A stretch of DNA of 64,000 nt, from contig CAZGSR010000003.1 of NCBI GenBank assembly GCA_964528645.1, positions 1 to 64,000 of the forward strand. The letters are read 5' to 3'. This document shows positions 1-8,687 of the stretch, one piece after another. The notes under the pieces were generated by a model. That model had not been told where the DNA came from, ran no database searches, and saw only the letters and a list, made by a program, of their open reading frames with translations. How positions within the stretch are numbered: position 1 is the stretch's first letter; each line of letters begins with the position of its first letter. Position numbers and translations under genes: made by a program. The DNA comes from UBA5734 sp964528645 (GTDB taxonomy: Bacteria > Bacillota > Clostridia > Saccharofermentanales > UBA5734).

Positions 1-1011
1 ATAAATGTATTTTAGTTTTTGAAATATTCCAAATGAAAACACGAGAAAATATTTTCCGTATAATTTATCTAAGTCATTTAATTTTACTTCATTGGTAAGA
101 CAATTATTAATAAAGCAAAATTGAAAATATTTCTTTATAACTTTAATTTCATAATTCTTTATTTTTGCCTTATCTAATATTTCAAATAGTAGATGAGATA
201 ATATTGAAAGTTCATAATCTATTAACCGTGTTCGATTAGTTAAATATTTTCGATATACATTAAGTATTTCATCAGAATAATTGATCCCAAGGTAATCAAA
301 ACTTTGAGCGTATATTTTTTTATGACTTTGATCCCATTCACTGAGATTCTTTTTTGCATTGGATGAAATACCATCATCATTAATACGATAATACAACAAT
401 ATTTTTTTGAGGTTCGCAATTGGAAACGAAAATGATATTCTTTGCCATAGTCCGAAATCCTCAACAGATGTATGGTTTGAATTGTATTTGTAATCGCCAA
501 TTTTAATAATATTATTTCTAATTATTACACTGGGATGAACCAAAGCACAAGTAAATAATAATCTCGATTTAATTATTTGCGATTTTGTTATAGATTTTGT
601 CTTTTTTAAGACTTTTGAATCAGAAAAATGAATGGCTCTAGTGCCTAAGACCGCAATATCAGGATGCTTATCCATATATCTTACTTGATAATAAAGGCGC
701 TTTGGATGACAAATATCATCCGCATCCATTCTAACAATATATTTACTGCATACTAACTCTAAGCCTCGATTTAAAGTCTCTATCAGTCCAATATTTCTAT
801 CGTTTTTAATATATCTTATTCGTTTATCATCGTATTGTAAAATTATATTTTCTGTACTGTCATTTGATCCATCATTAATAATTAAAAATTCAAAATTTCT
901 ATACGTTTGATTTAGTACGCTATCAATAGCTTCTTTAATATATTTTTCACAGTTATATACTGGCATTATAACTGTTACTGCAACTGATTCATTTTCCAAT
1001 TCAAAAACCAT
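1..1011 (-). CDS. Family 2 glycosyltransferase, 3' end outside window
   Basis: The minus frame read from the ATG at 1011 stays open for 337 codons to the window edge, so the gene is real but lacks its stop here. The N-terminus has the GT-A signature VTVIMPVYNCEKYI, then LIINDGSNDST and the DXD-like metal and nucleotide site RMDADD near residue 97. It should transfer a sugar from a nucleotide donor to a lipid-linked glycan at the cytoplasmic membrane face. It starts 12 nt after the stop of the aminotransferase gene, so it is the last visible member of the long minus operon. The upstream ribosome site is weak. The DNA is very AT-rich compared with the next genes, which suggests a separate origin. 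Donor and acceptor are unknown. Confidence 0.85.
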   Translation of the reverse strand, partial: MVFELENESVAVTVIMPVYNCEKYIKEAIDSVLNQTYRNFEFLIINDGSNDSTENIILQYDDKRIRYIKNDRNIGLIETLNRGLELVCSKYIVRMDADDICHPKRLYYQVRYMDKHPDIAVLGTRAIHFSDSKVLKKTKSITKSQIIKSRLLFTCALVHPSVIIRNNIIKIGDYKYNSNHTSVEDFGLWQRISFSFPIANLKKILLYYRINDDGISSNAKKNLSEWDQSHKKIYAQSFDYLGINYSDEILNVYRKYLTNRTRLIDYELSILSHLLFEILDKAKIKNYEIKVIKKYFQFCFINNCLTNEVKLNDLDKLYGKYFLVFSFGIFQKLKYIY

Positions 1012-1023
1012 CCATGAATATAT

Positions 1024-2334
1024 TTATGTAAGTCTTTTAAATCCACTATGGCAGACATCACTTTTTAAAAGCTCCGAGAGCTTTTCCAACTGAATGCCCC
1101 TAGAAATGACAGAAAACACTTGATCGACCGCTGCTAGATAAGCTGCGATGTCTTCTGGCTGATGGGCCAATGATGCATAATACCCCATCGTGCTCAAAAA
1201 GCCTCGTTCCAGCATTTCCTGGATGAAGAGGGTTTTGATCTCCTTCTCATGTTCATGTTTGATCGAGAATAACACCAAAGGTTTGATCCCCATGGTCGAG
1301 ATCTTCAGACCATGCTTTTCAGCCAGCTGCTTCCAGCCAGATTCGATCGTTTCACCATTGTGAATCAGAGTCTTCTCGACTGCCAGATCTTTGAATTTCC
1401 GGATCGTCGCCAATGCAGCCACCAGACCGACTCGGTCTGTGAAGTAGGTGCTGCTGATGAATGTGTCCTGGGCGGCCTGCATGATCTCACGGCGGCCGAT
1501 CACAGCTGCCATCGGATAGCCGTTGCTGATCGCTTTGCCCAGCAGCGCGATGTCCGGGTCCACGCCATAGACCAGATGGCTGCCGCCGCAGCAGAGGCGG
1601 AAGCCAGCACTGATTTCATCGAAAATCAGGACAACCCCTTCTTGCTTCGTCACTGCTCGGATATGCTCGAGAAATCCATCAACCGGTTCATAGTTCCGGA
1701 TCGGTTCCATGATGACGGCAGCGATTTTCCCACGATGAGTTTCGATTAAACGGTCAAAAGCTGCCTGATCATTGTAGGCAAAGGGGAACGAAGTTCCTTT
1801 GAGATTCTTGGGAACGCCGGTAGGGCTCAGACCGGGCAGGAGATGGCCTTCCAATGTGTTATCATCACCCAGGTTACTGGCCAGATACCAGTCATGCCAG
1901 CCGTGATAACCACAGAACAGGACAATGTCTTTTCTGGTAAAAGCGCGGGCGATCCGGATGGCGATCGCGCCACTCTCGCCACCGCTTTTGGCATAACGCA
2001 CCATATCAGCCCAAGGATGCAGGTCACAGAGCACCTCGGCCAGTTCGACTTCCTCGGGGGCATTCAGCGTGCACATGCTGCCATCGTCGACGGCCTGTTT
2101 GACCGCTGCATTGACATCGTCATCGGCATAGCCCAGGACATTGGCACCGATGCCCATGTAGCTGAAATCCTTGTATTGGTTGCCATCGAGATCCCAGACC
2201 TCGCACCCCTTGGCCTTGCTGTAGTAGCTTGGCCAGAGATTGGGCAGGAATTGTTCCGGGCGCTTGGATAAGAGCTGTGTACCGCCAGGGATCAGTGTTT
2301 TTGCCTTGACATAGAGATCCTGTGATTTTCCCAT
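1024..2334 (-). CDS. Class III PLP aminotransferase, glutamate-1-semialdehyde aminomutase-like
   Basis: This is a 436-residue fold-type I PLP enzyme of the GSA aminomutase / class III aminotransferase family. Visible motifs are GYHGWHDWY (142-150, cofactor and substrate pocket), IFDEISAGFR with Asp239 for the pyridine nitrogen, and LLGKAISNGYPMAAVIG with the Schiff-base Lys267. It is almost certainly not a haem gene, because its ATG overlaps the stop of the SpsF-type gene by one base (TAATG) and it sits among nonulosonic-acid genes. The inferred role is transamination of a keto-sugar in that pathway, taking the place of the DegT-family PseC or LegC enzyme, which is absent from the window. An aminomutase-type reaction on a sugar cannot be excluded. 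Confidence 0.85.
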   Translation of the reverse strand: MGKSQDLYVKAKTLIPGGTQLLSKRPEQFLPNLWPSYYSKAKGCEVWDLDGNQYKDFSYMGIGANVLGYADDDVNAAVKQAVDDGSMCTLNAPEEVELAEVLCDLHPWADMVRYAKSGGESGAIAIRIARAFTRKDIVLFCGYHGWHDWYLASNLGDDNTLEGHLLPGLSPTGVPKNLKGTSFPFAYNDQAAFDRLIETHRGKIAAVIMEPIRNYEPVDGFLEHIRAVTKQEGVVLIFDEISAGFRLCCGGSHLVYGVDPDIALLGKAISNGYPMAAVIGRREIMQAAQDTFISSTYFTDRVGLVAALATIRKFKDLAVEKTLIHNGETIESGWKQLAEKHGLKISTMGIKPLVLFSIKHEHEKEIKTLFIQEMLERGFLSTMGYYASLAHQPEDIAAYLAAVDQVFSVISRGIQLEKLSELLKSDVCHSGFKRLT

Positions 2335-3104
2335 TAGATTCTACCGTCTTCCTTTAATGATTTGGCCAGACCTTCGTCCCGCTGGATGGATGAATTGATG
2401 AAAAAGGATTGAGGATTTTTTGTCATCCAGGCAATGGCATCGAGATAGGTGAAATCCGGCTGATCGTGATAGAGCGCTTCCAATATGGACTGGATCAATT
2501 GGAAATCATGATCCTCATCCACAGTCATACGTAAATGCGAAAAATCAGTTTGAGCTGTATAGTTTAGCCTTTTGAATGCGGTCTGATGCTTGATCCAGAG
2601 GGTCACATGCTCGCGGTCCGATTTGTACGTTGCCGTGTGGAACGCCTGGTTCAAGGCCTCGAAGGTACAAATTTCAATATCCATCCCATCAGGGTAGGTC
2701 GGTACGAGTGTGTTGGAGGCATAGTCACAGTCATTCTGTTCGAAAAATCCGATGACCTCATCGATCACGGCCGGGTCAATGATCGGACAATCTCCTGTGA
2801 TCCGGATGATGTTCAAATCATTGATAGAACTTTTGGTTTTGAATGCCTGAGCACATTGATAGTAGCGCGACAGGACATCATCCGGTGAGCCGCGGAAACA
2901 GTCGATCTGAATGGCGTTGACGAATGTTTCGATCGCATCATCCAGGGGATCCGTCGATGTGGCAATGACCAGCTTGTCAATTTTTTTAGCCTGCAGAACT
3001 CGTTCACATTCGTATTGCAGGAGTGGCTTACCCGCAACTGTCATCAGGACTTTGCCTGGCAAACGGGTCGAGCCCATACGGGCCTGAAGTATGGCAAGAT
3101 TCAT
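2334..3104 (-). CDS. SpsF-like cytidylyltransferase of a nonulosonic-acid pathway
   Basis: The 256-residue protein starts with the nucleotidyltransferase signature AILQARMGSTRLPGKVL (residues 4-20), the CTP-binding loop of the NeuA/KdsB/SpsF family. It also has VIATSTDPLDDAI and the metal-site segment IIRITGDCPIIDP. SpsF-type proteins are thought to activate acidic sugars as CMP derivatives, as in the Bacillus spore-coat sps operon. It lies 22 nt downstream of the aldo/keto reductase and overlaps the aminotransferase start by one base. With the NeuB at 4692-5771 it probably forms the condensation and activation steps of the first nonulosonate module. A separate NeuA-type enzyme at 10734-11921 serves the second module. 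Confidence 0.85.
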   Translation of the reverse strand: MNLAILQARMGSTRLPGKVLMTVAGKPLLQYECERVLQAKKIDKLVIATSTDPLDDAIETFVNAIQIDCFRGSPDDVLSRYYQCAQAFKTKSSINDLNIIRITGDCPIIDPAVIDEVIGFFEQNDCDYASNTLVPTYPDGMDIEICTFEALNQAFHTATYKSDREHVTLWIKHQTAFKRLNYTAQTDFSHLRMTVDEDHDFQLIQSILEALYHDQPDFTYLDAIAWMTKNPQSFFINSSIQRDEGLAKSLKEDGRI

Positions 3105-3126
3105 AGGTTTGCTCCGGATTACTTTC

Positions 3127-3924
3127 TCACTTCAGCTTCCAGTTCTGGGGAAGAATAAAATTGTCATCGCTTATTATAAACTGATTGGCCACAATTGGCA
3201 CGGTTTTTCGTGCCAGAGCCGTGACGATTTGCTGAAGTTCCAGTAAACTGGTCACGCCAACCACAACCTGGTCGATTTCTGCGATATTGTGGACAAACTG
3301 CAGCGCAGTCGCCAGCCGGTCTTGTGGTATCTTTTCGAGCACCGGGCGGATCGGTTCGAAATACGCGTTGATCTGATCTAGTGGCTGGAGTAAAAGTCCT
3401 TGCAGAAAGGCAGAGCGGGCATGGATCTCGATCTGTCTGGTTTTGAGCTCTGGCAGCATTGGAACGAAGCGCTGGTCGATCAGATTGACCGGGAGCTGAA
3501 CCAGGTCAATGGGAAACTCTGAGATTAACTGTGCCAATCTAGCCGGCGTATAGACACTGACGCCGATTTTCTCAACCAGTCCCTTGGCCTTGCATTCAGT
3601 CAGCCAGTGCCAGGTTTCCGGATTCATTTCGTTTTCATCGTGGAGCATCAGACCATAGACGGATTTGACTTGCATATTTTCAAGTGAAGGGGCTAGATCG
3701 AACCGGCCTTTGACTTTGGTCACCACGCTAAATCCAGACAGGTCAAACTGGCCCAGGACACGCTCACTGTCGCCATACCCTTGGGCTGTGTCCAGCAGGC
3801 TCATGCCAGCCGTCTTGGCATACTCAAGAATCCGGCCGACCTCCTGTGGAGGAACCTGACCTTTGTCGTTTGAAACGCCATAATCCAGGCCAAATTGGAC
3901 CGTACCGAGTGCCAGTTTCATCAT
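3127..3924 (-). CDS. Aldo/keto reductase
   Basis: This is a 265-residue (beta/alpha)8 NAD(P)H-dependent oxidoreductase. It opens with LALGTVQFGLDYGV and carries the family tetrad at Asp45 and Tyr50 (LLDTAQGYGDSE), Lys70 (VVTK) and His95 (LMLHDEN). The late cofactor helix is recognisable around VVVGVTSLLELQQIV. It is shorter than the usual 310-330 residues, as in the subgroup found in surface-sugar clusters. It overlaps the preceding TIM-barrel gene by 4 nt (ATGA), so translation is probably coupled. The inferred role is reduction of a keto-sugar intermediate, perhaps to a deoxy sugar. The substrate is unknown. Confidence 0.85.
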   Translation of the reverse strand: MMKLALGTVQFGLDYGVSNDKGQVPPQEVGRILEYAKTAGMSLLDTAQGYGDSERVLGQFDLSGFSVVTKVKGRFDLAPSLENMQVKSVYGLMLHDENEMNPETWHWLTECKAKGLVEKIGVSVYTPARLAQLISEFPIDLVQLPVNLIDQRFVPMLPELKTRQIEIHARSAFLQGLLLQPLDQINAYFEPIRPVLEKIPQDRLATALQFVHNIAEIDQVVVGVTSLLELQQIVTALARKTVPIVANQFIISDDNFILPQNWKLK

Positions 3925-4691
3925 TCGGGGAAATACCTTCTCAGGAAAGCTGCATCAGACCGGAAATCATCGAGCCGGTCTGGCTGGGTTTTGTTGGTTT
4001 CGATCGCAATGGTCGGTTGCTCGCCAATAATGGCTGCCAGGCGCTGGAAGTCCAGATTGCCCTGGCCATAATTCAGATGGGCATCCATCTCACTGGTTGT
4101 GTCAATGTCCGAGAGATGAAACATGAATGGTTTTAAGGCCATGAAGTCTTGAATATAGGCATACGGTTCGAAACCCAGAGCGTTGGCTGCCGAGCTGGCA
4201 TGACCGATGTCGAGGCAGAAACGACAACCCGCTTGCTCGATGATGTAGCGGATTTCCTCGATCTTGCCACCAACATAGAAATCACCCTGGATGAATGGCA
4301 GCGTCTTGTAGGGTTTGTTCTCGATCACAGCGCGAGAATCCTGGATGATCTGCAGCTGGCGGGCAGTCTCGCGATAATCGCCATCCGTGCCACCGTGGAA
4401 AATGATGTATTCAGCAGCCAATTCATCGGCATAGCGCTTGACTTCCTGGTATTTGGCCAGATTGCCCTCGAGCGATTCTGCCTTGGAGAGATTCATGCCA
4501 TGCTGGAAATGAGGTGCGTGGATATTGAAGGGGACAGGGACCTGTTTCCATTGCTCCAGCAGGCCCAGCTGTCCGGGCACCACATAGAGCTCAATGAAGT
4601 CATAGACGCCATCCTGATGCAGGCGAACCGCTTCCTCCAGGTAATTTGCCGTGTTGAGATTCCAGAGCTTCAGGCCTATTTTCAGTGCCAT
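3921..4691 (-). CDS. Sugar phosphate isomerase/epimerase, xylose-isomerase-like TIM barrel
   Basis: This 256-residue protein has the AP-endonuclease 2 / xylose-isomerase TIM-barrel pattern. Metal ligands are suggested by EYIIFHGGTDG, the glutamate in AVIENKP, FCLDIGHASSA (Asp and His), FHLSDID and the final AIETN. Family members isomerise or epimerise sugars with a divalent metal. Its stop abuts the AKR start (ATGA overlap) and its ATG follows the NeuB stop with no spacer, so it belongs to the same pathway. A likely role is to convert a hexose or hexosamine derivative into the NeuB acceptor or to epimerise a precursor. The substrate cannot be deduced from sequence. Confidence 0.8.
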   Translation of the reverse strand: MALKIGLKLWNLNTANYLEEAVRLHQDGVYDFIELYVVPGQLGLLEQWKQVPVPFNIHAPHFQHGMNLSKAESLEGNLAKYQEVKRYADELAAEYIIFHGGTDGDYRETARQLQIIQDSRAVIENKPYKTLPFIQGDFYVGGKIEEIRYIIEQAGCRFCLDIGHASSAANALGFEPYAYIQDFMALKPFMFHLSDIDTTSEMDAHLNYGQGNLDFQRLAAIIGEQPTIAIETNKTQPDRLDDFRSDAAFLRRYFPE

Positions 4692-5771
4692 TCAGACCTC
4701 GACATCCTGCCTGTACAAGGCATCGCCTGCCTGTTTGTCTGTCTTAAGTATTTGACCGACTACAGCATCCAGCTCATAGGGTAAAAAAGCATCGCTGGGG
4801 GCTGGGCGCAAGCTTTCCATATCCTCGCGGGTCAGAATCGCACCCGCAGCCAAATCGCGAGTCAGACGCAAACAACGCCGCTGGACAATGACCGTATCTT
4901 GTTCATTGCCTTCGACGCGTTTGATGCCATCGCCGAGCGCTTGTTCCAGCTCCCGAGTCATCTGCACCATCTGGGTCCAAGTTGTCGGATTCATGGCAAA
5001 TTTATGGTCCGGTCCCACACGGCTATTGTCATCGGTGAAATGTTTTTCGATGACACGTGCACCCAGGGCAACCGCACCCAGCACAGTGGCACTGCCGAGG
5101 GTATGATCCGAAAGCCCCAGAATCATGCCGGGATAGCGATTTCTGAACGTTTTCAAGACATTAAGGTTGATGTATTTGAAATTCTCAATATCTGCTGTGT
5201 AGTTGGTGTTGCATTGCATCAGGACGATTTGGTTCGTGTGACTGCCGATGACATCGATCGCAGCCTCCACGTCAGACATCCCTGATGCTCCGCACGCTAA
5301 AAGGACCGGTTTGCCCAGCGAGGCAACCTGATCGAGGAAAGCGTGCCAGGTGATGTCACCTGAGCCGATTTTGTAGGCACGGACATGGTCGTTGATCTCA
5401 GTCAAAATCTCAAAATCATAGGGCGTCGTCATGAATTCAACTTGGGCCTGGCGTGCGGTTTCGACCAGTTCCAGGGTCCAGTCGCGTTTGCATTCATATT
5501 CTTTATAGACATCAAAAACCGATTTGTGCCAGCTGGACTGATGGCTTTGATGGGTCTTCAGATGGCGAAAACCGTAGTCACTGACGATTTTTTCAGCCAG
5601 GAAATGCTGGAATTTGACGCAATTCGCCCCGGCTTCCTTGGCCAGGTAGATTAGTTCCTTGGCTCTCTCCAGATCCCCATCATGATTGGCAGCGATATCC
5701 GCAATGAAATAGGTCGGTCGATCGAGACCGATGATGTCAGATCCGATTGTAATCTCAGTGCTCCAACTCAT
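4692..5771 (-). CDS. NeuB/SpsE-type nonulosonic acid synthase with SAF domain
   Basis: NeuB-family enzymes condense phosphoenolpyruvate with an aminosugar to make a nine-carbon 2-keto-3-deoxy acid. The TIM barrel opens with PTYFIADIAANHDGDLERAK (about 19-38) and contains NCVKFQHF, KIGSGDITW, LLACGASGM and the metal and substrate segment LGLSDHTLGS, then RVIEKHFTDD. A C-terminal antifreeze-like SAF domain spans about 295-359. The ATG at 5771 is preferred because AAGGGGGAG lies just upstream; an in-frame start at 5852 would run deep into the preceding gene. It overlaps that gene by 17 nt. It is distinct from the second NeuB at 11928-12797, which lacks SAF. Confidence 0.9.
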   Translation of the reverse strand: MSWSTEITIGSDIIGLDRPTYFIADIAANHDGDLERAKELIYLAKEAGANCVKFQHFLAEKIVSDYGFRHLKTHQSHQSSWHKSVFDVYKEYECKRDWTLELVETARQAQVEFMTTPYDFEILTEINDHVRAYKIGSGDITWHAFLDQVASLGKPVLLACGASGMSDVEAAIDVIGSHTNQIVLMQCNTNYTADIENFKYINLNVLKTFRNRYPGMILGLSDHTLGSATVLGAVALGARVIEKHFTDDNSRVGPDHKFAMNPTTWTQMVQMTRELEQALGDGIKRVEGNEQDTVIVQRRCLRLTRDLAAGAILTREDMESLRPAPSDAFLPYELDAVVGQILKTDKQAGDALYRQDVEV

Positions 5772-6630
5772 GGTACTCCCCCTTGATCTGTGAAATAACT
5801 TCTGCCAGGTCGGGCAGGGCATAACCAAGCAGGGCTTCAGTTTGGCTGACATCGAGACCCAAGCTGTCGGCCCGTTGCGAAGAGGTCAGGGAATTGACAG
5901 AACCGATACTCGCCTGACCGAGGTCCAGATCCAGCGCCAAGGCCAATTGTGTGATGAATTGTGCTTTGGACGAGACTTCCGAACTGGCCAGATTGAAAAT
6001 TCCTGTTGGTTGGTGTGGCAGCAGGTCGAACAAAGCTTTAGCAAATTGCGTCACCGTGATGCTGGATGTGAAATAATCATCAAACAGCGTCATGGTCTTG
6101 TGCTCTTTCAAGGTCTGGATCGCCCATTCGACAAATGTTGGCTGCCCGTCGCGACCTCTGAAACCGACGATATTGGTGCGCAGCACCAGCGATTGCGGTG
6201 CAGTCAGAGCAAAGCATTCGCCGGCATATTTGGTCCTGGCATACTCATTCAAGAGCAAAACGGGGTCTGTCGGGGCATGCGTGCTGTTCGTATCTCCTGA
6301 ATAATAACCATCGGTCGAGATATAAACCAGATAAAAGCCAAATTGCCGGGCTAGCTGGGCCAGGATGGCATTGGGCCGGCTGTTGATTTCATAGGCTGCT
6401 TTTTTGTCGTCTTCACACAAAGCGTGGTTGACAATCGCACAAGTATTGATCACGATGTCCGGCTGAGTGGTTTCGATCAATCGGGCCAATTCCCCATCCT
6501 TGCGAATGTCCAGATTGAAATCAGCTCCAGATCGTGCGACACCAAGCAAACTCTTGCCGCGCAGGCGAGCTTCTCTGGCAATCGCCTGACCCAATAACCC
6601 AGTCGAACCGAGTAACAGGATCTCAGGCAT
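5755..6630 (-). CDS. RmlD-like NAD(P)-dependent sugar-nucleotide reductase (SDR)
   Basis: This extended SDR resembles dTDP-4-dehydrorhamnose reductase RmlD. From the ATG at 6630 the first strand reads MPEILLLGSTGLLGQAIA, a GxxGxxG dinucleotide loop. VINTCAIVNHALCE and YISTDGYYSGD follow, then the YxxxK pair in NEYARTKYAGE. It probably reduces or epimerises the 4-keto-6-deoxy sugar made by the PseB-like enzyme encoded just upstream. The ATG overlaps the pseB stop by 8 nt and has GAGGA before it; the longer in-frame start at 6666 is unlikely because it lies inside pseB. No rhamnose genes (rmlA, B, C) are present, so a rhamnose role is not supported. Confidence 0.8.
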   Translation of the reverse strand: MPEILLLGSTGLLGQAIAREARLRGKSLLGVARSGADFNLDIRKDGELARLIETTQPDIVINTCAIVNHALCEDDKKAAYEINSRPNAILAQLARQFGFYLVYISTDGYYSGDTNSTHAPTDPVLLLNEYARTKYAGECFALTAPQSLVLRTNIVGFRGRDGQPTFVEWAIQTLKEHKTMTLFDDYFTSSITVTQFAKALFDLLPHQPTGIFNLASSEVSSKAQFITQLALALDLDLGQASIGSVNSLTSSQRADSLGLDVSQTEALLGYALPDLAEVISQIKGEYHELEH

Positions 6631-7621
6631 GCAGATCCTCGATAAGTTTTCGCATTTCAGCGACACTCAGCCACTGGGTGTTATTGCCGCTGTGGTACTC
6701 GAAATCCTCCGCAACTGGTTTGCCGTCCGGATATCTCTGGGTGATGTGGTGAAAATCGATTTGCGGGAAGATAATGTAATAGTCCTCAAACTCGAGGGTA
6801 TTGCGGGCGTCCTCCTGGGTGATCATTTGCTCATGGATTTTCTCACCCGGCCTGATGCCGATTTCCCTGATCTGCAAGTGCGGAGCAATCGCTTCGGCCA
6901 ACTCGGGCATCCGCATGGAAGGGATTTTCTTGACATACAATTCACCGCCCTGCATGTTTTCCAAGGCATCGATGACCATCTGCACAGCACTTTCCAGTTT
7001 CAACCAGAAGCGGGTCATTTTCAGGTCAGTGATCGGTAGTTCGGTCACCCCATCGGCAATCAGCTTTTGGAAAAAGGGGATGACGGAACCACGTGAACCG
7101 GCTACGTTGCCATACCGGACCACGGCAAAACGAGTGTCCTTGGAGCCAGCATAGGCATTGCCGGCAATGAACAGCTTGTCAGAACACAATTTGGTTGCGC
7201 CATAAAGATTGACCGGAGCGCAAGCTTTATCTGTGGACAGTGCCACAACGCGCTTGACCCCCTTGTCCAAAGCTGCATCGATGATGTTCTGGGATCCGAT
7301 GACATTGGTTTTCACGGCTTCAAAGGGGTTGTATTCGCATGCCGGCACCTGCTTCAAAGCTGCGGCGTGCACGACATAATCGACACCGTCAAATGCCCGG
7401 TAGAGCCTTTCCTTATCACGGATATCTCCGATGAAATAACGCATTTTTTCATCATAGGGTGCAAATTCCGGCATGTTCTGCATCAGAAATTGTTTGAACT
7501 CATCGCGTGAGTAGATGATGATTTTTTTAATATTGGGGTACTTGGCAAGAATTGTCTTGGCGAACATCTGGCCAAAAGATCCTGTTCCGCCTGTGATTAA
7601 GACAGTTTTATTGTTCAGCAT
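6623..7621 (-). CDS. pseB: UDP-N-acetylglucosamine 4,6-dehydratase, PseB/FlaA1 type
   Basis: The soluble 332-residue SDR has the Rossmann loop LITGGTGSFGQ (8-18), the catalytic STDKA (129-133) and YGATK (Tyr140, Lys144), and IYSRDEFKQ, all typical of inverting UDP-GlcNAc 4,6-dehydratases of the PseB group. These make UDP-2-acetamido-2,6-dideoxy-4-keto-hexose with C5 inversion, the first step to pseudaminic acid and to some L-sugars. It opens the seven-gene cassette running to 1024. Canonical partners PseC, PseH and PseG are absent, so the sugar made here may not be pseudaminic acid. The start has no competing upstream ATG. Confidence 0.88.
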   Translation of the reverse strand: MLNNKTVLITGGTGSFGQMFAKTILAKYPNIKKIIIYSRDEFKQFLMQNMPEFAPYDEKMRYFIGDIRDKERLYRAFDGVDYVVHAAALKQVPACEYNPFEAVKTNVIGSQNIIDAALDKGVKRVVALSTDKACAPVNLYGATKLCSDKLFIAGNAYAGSKDTRFAVVRYGNVAGSRGSVIPFFQKLIADGVTELPITDLKMTRFWLKLESAVQMVIDALENMQGGELYVKKIPSMRMPELAEAIAPHLQIREIGIRPGEKIHEQMITQEDARNTLEFEDYYIIFPQIDFHHITQRYPDGKPVAEDFEYHSGNNTQWLSVAEMRKLIEDLHA

Positions 7622-7673
7622 GTTAAACCTCTATCATTTTTTCTACAAATTATCTTACTACAATATTTTGAAC

Positions 7674-8687
7674 TTAACTTTCATATCTACTCATCCGACC
7701 CAAATTTCTTTTCGTATCAATGGCTCTAAGGATATTTGATGTTATCTTTAGGCCAGGAAAAACTATAGCGATACGAAGCAATTTCGCTGGTTTAGCGTGA
7801 GCATATTGAAGCAATTTTTTTGATCGCATAACCTCTGAATAAAACTCATTAATTTCTGTTTCAGACAGAACATGGTTAAATTTTCTGTAGGTGTTGAAAT
7901 ATCGCTTGCCAGCTTCTTTTAATAAAGTTGATTTAAAACAAGGCGTTGCATCTTCCGATTCAGCCCATTTTTCCCATTGCTCAAAAATTAAAAGCAGATC
8001 TTTGAATTTTCTCAGCGACAACGAATTTACAAGTGAACCCGGTCTTTTATCGCGATAATAATAGTAGGGTTTGTTGTTGCTTGCCACACTTTGTGCGTAC
8101 ATGAATATTCTGACCGTCCACTCCATGTCCTCTGCGTATAAACCTTTGCGAAAAAACAAATTGTTTTGTAATAAAAATAACCTCTTGTAGGCGCCACGAA
8201 CGCCCATTCTCATGGTGCCCCATCGATTGACAATTGCACAAAAAGCATCTTGTCCAGATCGTGTTTGAATAAATTCATTCGGTACATCAAATTGATCTGG
8301 AGAAAAATTATCGATCCCTTCAATAAACCAAGTCATTCGGCCAAGTATGATGTCTGGCCCTGATTCCTGATCAACAAGTTCCGCAAAACTATCTAAAGTA
8401 TCTGGGTGAATATAATCATCACCATCAACAAAATATACGTAGTCCCCTGTTGCACAATTTAATCCAGCATTTCTAGCATCTGAAAGACCGCCATTGGATT
8501 TATGGATGACTTTAACGCGCTGATCCGAAAATTGATATTCATCGCAAATCTGGCCAGATCTGTCTGTTGAACCATCATCTACAAGTAGCAATTCATACTC
8601 AACAAAGGTTTGATTCAAAATGCTGTCTACACATTCGTTGATATAGTTTTCAATATTAAATACCGGTACGATCACACTGAACTTCAT
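7674..8687 (-). CDS. Family 2 glycosyltransferase
   Basis: The 337-residue protein begins MKFSVIVPVFNIENYINECV and has LLLVDDGSTDRSG and YFVDGDDYIHPD, the nucleotide and metal sites of GT2 inverting transferases. It ends in a basic region without a clear membrane helix. The ATG at 8687 overlaps the upstream stop as ATGA and has GGGAG before it, so it is preferred over a start at 8702. The DNA is much more AT-rich than the pseB cassette downstream. A 52-nt AT-rich spacer separates it from pseB. It lies next to a sialyltransferase-like gene and probably acts on the same glycan. Confidence 0.85.
   Translation of the reverse strand: MKFSVIVPVFNIENYINECVDSILNQTFVEYELLLVDDGSTDRSGQICDEYQFSDQRVKVIHKSNGGLSDARNAGLNCATGDYVYFVDGDDYIHPDTLDSFAELVDQESGPDIILGRMTWFIEGIDNFSPDQFDVPNEFIQTRSGQDAFCAIVNRWGTMRMGVRGAYKRLFLLQNNLFFRKGLYAEDMEWTVRIFMYAQSVASNNKPYYYYRDKRPGSLVNSLSLRKFKDLLLIFEQWEKWAESEDATPCFKSTLLKEAGKRYFNTYRKFNHVLSETEINEFYSEVMRSKKLLQYAHAKPAKLLRIAIVFPGLKITSNILRAIDTKRNLGRMSRYES

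Noticed and set aside
240..500. An 86-codon minus-strand reading frame
   Set aside because: It is out of frame within the long open glycosyltransferase frame 1-1011, which has clear GT2 motifs.
1024..2334. Haem-pathway hemL
   Set aside because: Family resemblance to GSA aminomutase is clear, but no other haem gene is near and the gene is coupled to nonulosonate genes.
4692..5852. Longer 386-residue form of the first NeuB
   Set aside because: The extra 27 residues overlap the SDR gene and have no family similarity; the ATG at 5771 has a strong ribosome site.
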